Shown here: piece after piece, positions 21,621 through 22,948 of the stretch | How the letters are laid out: the number at the start of each line of letters is the position of its first letter | How positions within the stretch are numbered: the first letter of the stretch is position 1 | Source of the DNA: CAYTZN01 sp964442495 | Lineage (GTDB): Bacteria > Pseudomonadota > Gammaproteobacteria > Legionellales > Legionellaceae | Assembly (NCBI GenBank): GCA_964442495.1 | Contig: CAYTZN010000022.1 | Location: 1 to 22,948, forward strand | Length of the DNA: 22,948 bases | Direction: 5' to 3' | The notes under the pieces: model-generated | What the model was told of the DNA's origin: nothing | The model's database searches: none | The model's input: only the letters and a program-made list of their open reading frames with translations | Program-made: the position numbers and the translations under genes

Positions 21621-22948
21621 TTACTCTCCTTTTTCCCCATTATCTTTTTTAGGGTTCATCACTGCATCATAACCCAGAGTCTTTTTAACTGTTTTTCCAT
21701 CGGCAAGAATTTTTTCGGAAACCATTTCTTCCATAACCAATGCTTCAATCTCAGCTAAACGCTCTTTATCTTGCTTGTACCAAGCACGCAACTCATCTGG
21801 ACTTTCATAAGCATTAGCAAATTTTTCGATCATAGCATCAACACGTGAGTTATCAACAATCATCTCATGTTTTTTAACGTATTCAGAAAACAACAATCCT
21901 AAATGAACACGGCGTTTGGCTTGCTCTTCAAACAACTCCCTTGGAAAATCAGGAATTTTTTCATTATCAGAGTGCTCATGACCGAACACACGGTGATACA
22001 TTTCATGTTTTAAATGCTCAATCTCTTGATCAATTAAAGAAGCAGGTAGATCAAACGTGTTTAGCTCCATTAATTTATCAAATATTTTTTCACGGTTCCC
22101 TGAGCTTACTCGGCGCTCTAGTTCACGCTCCATATTTTGCTTGATATCGAGTTTCAGTGCTTCAATGCCACCTTCATTGATATTAAACTTCTCAGCAAAA
22201 GCATCGTTTAATTCAGGGAGTTGTCCTTCCATTATTTTTTTTACAGTAACATTAAATCTAGCTTCTTTCCCAGCCAATTCTTTGTGACCATAATCTTCTG
22301 GAAAATTAACAGTAATATCAAACGGCTTGTTTATTTTAGAACCGACTAAACCTTCTTCAAAGCCAGGAATCATTGAGCCTGAGCCTAAAGTCAATTCATA
22401 ATCGTTAGCGCTGCCACCTTCAAAAGGTTTTTCACCTAGAAAGCCTTCAAAGTCAATAACAACTTTATCGCCATTCGCCACTGCGCGAGAAACGTCTTTC
22501 CAGTCTTTATTCTGTTCGCGAAGCTTTTCTAACATTTCTTTAACATCAGCATCTTTGACTTCAGAATGAACAATTTCGACTTCAGCTTGATTTAGTTCGT
22601 TTATACTGATTTCCGGGAATACTTCGAACATAGCAGTATATTTAAAGTCTTTACCGCGTTCTACTTGTTCTGGCTCAATATAAGGAGAACCAGCGGGGAT
22701 TAATTCGTTGTTCTTCAATGCTTCATAAAGGGTCGATTGAACCATGTCTCTCGCCACTTCCTGACGTACGCTGTCTGAAAAACGTTTTTCAACAACGTTC
22801 ATTGGAACTTTTCCAGGACGAAAACCATCTACTTTGACTTTCCGAGCAAGATTTCTGAGGCGCAAGCCCACTTCTTCCTCTACTTTTTCGGCAGGTACCG
22901 AAATTGTCACTTTGCGTTCCAAACCTTTCAAGGTCTCAACAGAAACTT
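21621..22948 (-). CDS. tig: Trigger factor, N-terminal end cut by window edge
   Basis: Ribosome-bound chaperone and peptidyl-prolyl isomerase that meets nascent chains first. The reading frame stays open to the window edge: upstream of the TTG codon at 22931 it reads VSVET, matching E. coli QVSVETTQGLGRRV. That TTG is therefore an internal leucine, and only a few codons including the ATG are missing. The ribosome-binding signature is DGFRPGKVPMNVVEKRF. The PPIase domain (about 150-245 of the visible part) holds NGDKVVIDFEGFL..PFEGGSA..LTLGSGSMIPGFEEGL, followed by the helical C-terminal chaperone arms. The protein ends with a charged tail (NPKKDNGEKGE). First of the tig-clpP-clpX-lon series. 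Confidence 0.97.
   Translation of the reverse strand, partial: VSVETLKGLERKVTISVPAEKVEEEVGLRLRNLARKVKVDGFRPGKVPMNVVEKRFSDSVRQEVARDMVQSTLYEALKNNELIPAGSPYIEPEQVERGKDFKYTAMFEVFPEISINELNQAEVEIVHSEVKDADVKEMLEKLREQNKDWKDVSRAVANGDKVVIDFEGFLGEKPFEGGSANDYELTLGSGSMIPGFEEGLVGSKINKPFDITVNFPEDYGHKELAGKEARFNVTVKKIMEGQLPELNDAFAEKFNINEGGIEALKLDIKQNMERELERRVSSGNREKIFDKLMELNTFDLPASLIDQEIEHLKHEMYHRVFGHEHSDNEKIPDFPRELFEEQAKRRVHLGLLFSEYVKKHEMIVDNSRVDAMIEKFANAYESPDELRAWYKQDKERLAEIEALVMEEMVSEKILADGKTVKKTLGYDAVMNPKKDNGEKGE

Noticed and set aside
22929..22931. tig start at 22931
   Set aside because: The codon is TTG (Leu) and the frame continues upstream as VSVET, the known start region of trigger factor; the gene is cut by the window edge.
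1..22948. CRISPR array, prophage, integron or toxin-antitoxin module
   Set aside because: No regularly spaced direct repeats, no phage, integrase or transposase genes, and no paired small toxin and antitoxin frames were seen.

Overview
The window looks like chromosome from a gammaproteobacterium of the order Legionellales (Legionella, Coxiella, Berkiella and relatives). The housekeeping proteins read as close relatives of the E. coli proteins (RNase E, FabI, AroC, PrmB, ClpP, Lon). The gene order also fits: pgsA followed by tRNA-Gly, smr/prmB/aroC, and tig-clpP-clpX-lon-hupB. Among them sit ankyrin proteins of the Dot/Icm effector kind, and one of these closely resembles the Legionella core effector AnkH/LegA3. 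Genus and species cannot be fixed from the sequence alone.

Layout. 1-2388 (minus strand): rluC, a HAD phosphatase, pgsA, then a tRNA-Gly cut by the window edge, with its own strong promoter. 2389-3125: a long gene-poor interval, probably the rne leader. 3126-5120 (plus): RNase E with a short C-terminal tail. 5121-5416: a repeat-rich convergent junction. 5417-11415 (minus): a second ankyrin-like gene with its own terminator and a candidate PmrA box, preceded by an apparent operon prmB-aroC-asd-(130-aa protein)-ankH. 11679-13795 (plus): an Smr-domain endonuclease, udk and fabI. 13796-14400: a repeat-rich convergent junction. 14401-16266 (minus): ppiD. 16441-16914 (minus): hupB followed directly by tRNA-Val, tRNA-Asp and a classic terminator. 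17037-22948 (minus): tig (5' end cut), clpP, clpX, lon, a protein quality-control cluster.

How the genes work together. The tig-clpP-clpX-lon-hupB-ppiD block handles folding and proteolysis: ribosome-bound chaperone, ClpXP, Lon and a periplasmic folding factor. prmB, aroC and asd are an ordinary translation/amino-acid operon, but its last two genes are a charged, probably disordered 130-aa protein and an ankyrin plus cysteine-protease-like protein. Those two genes and the neighbouring 310-aa ankyrin-like gene form the accessory, probably host-directed, part of the window and are the best place to look for new biology.

Both convergent gene junctions in the window carry members of the same palindromic repeat family (core GGATGCCG). 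One lies inside a small element with inverted ends. I saw no CRISPR array, transposase, integrase or prophage gene. Five genes (tig, fabI, udk, aroC, prmB) have TTG or GTG codons upstream of, or in place of, the likely start; I have used the internal ATG starts supported by family alignment, or marked the gene as cut by the edge.
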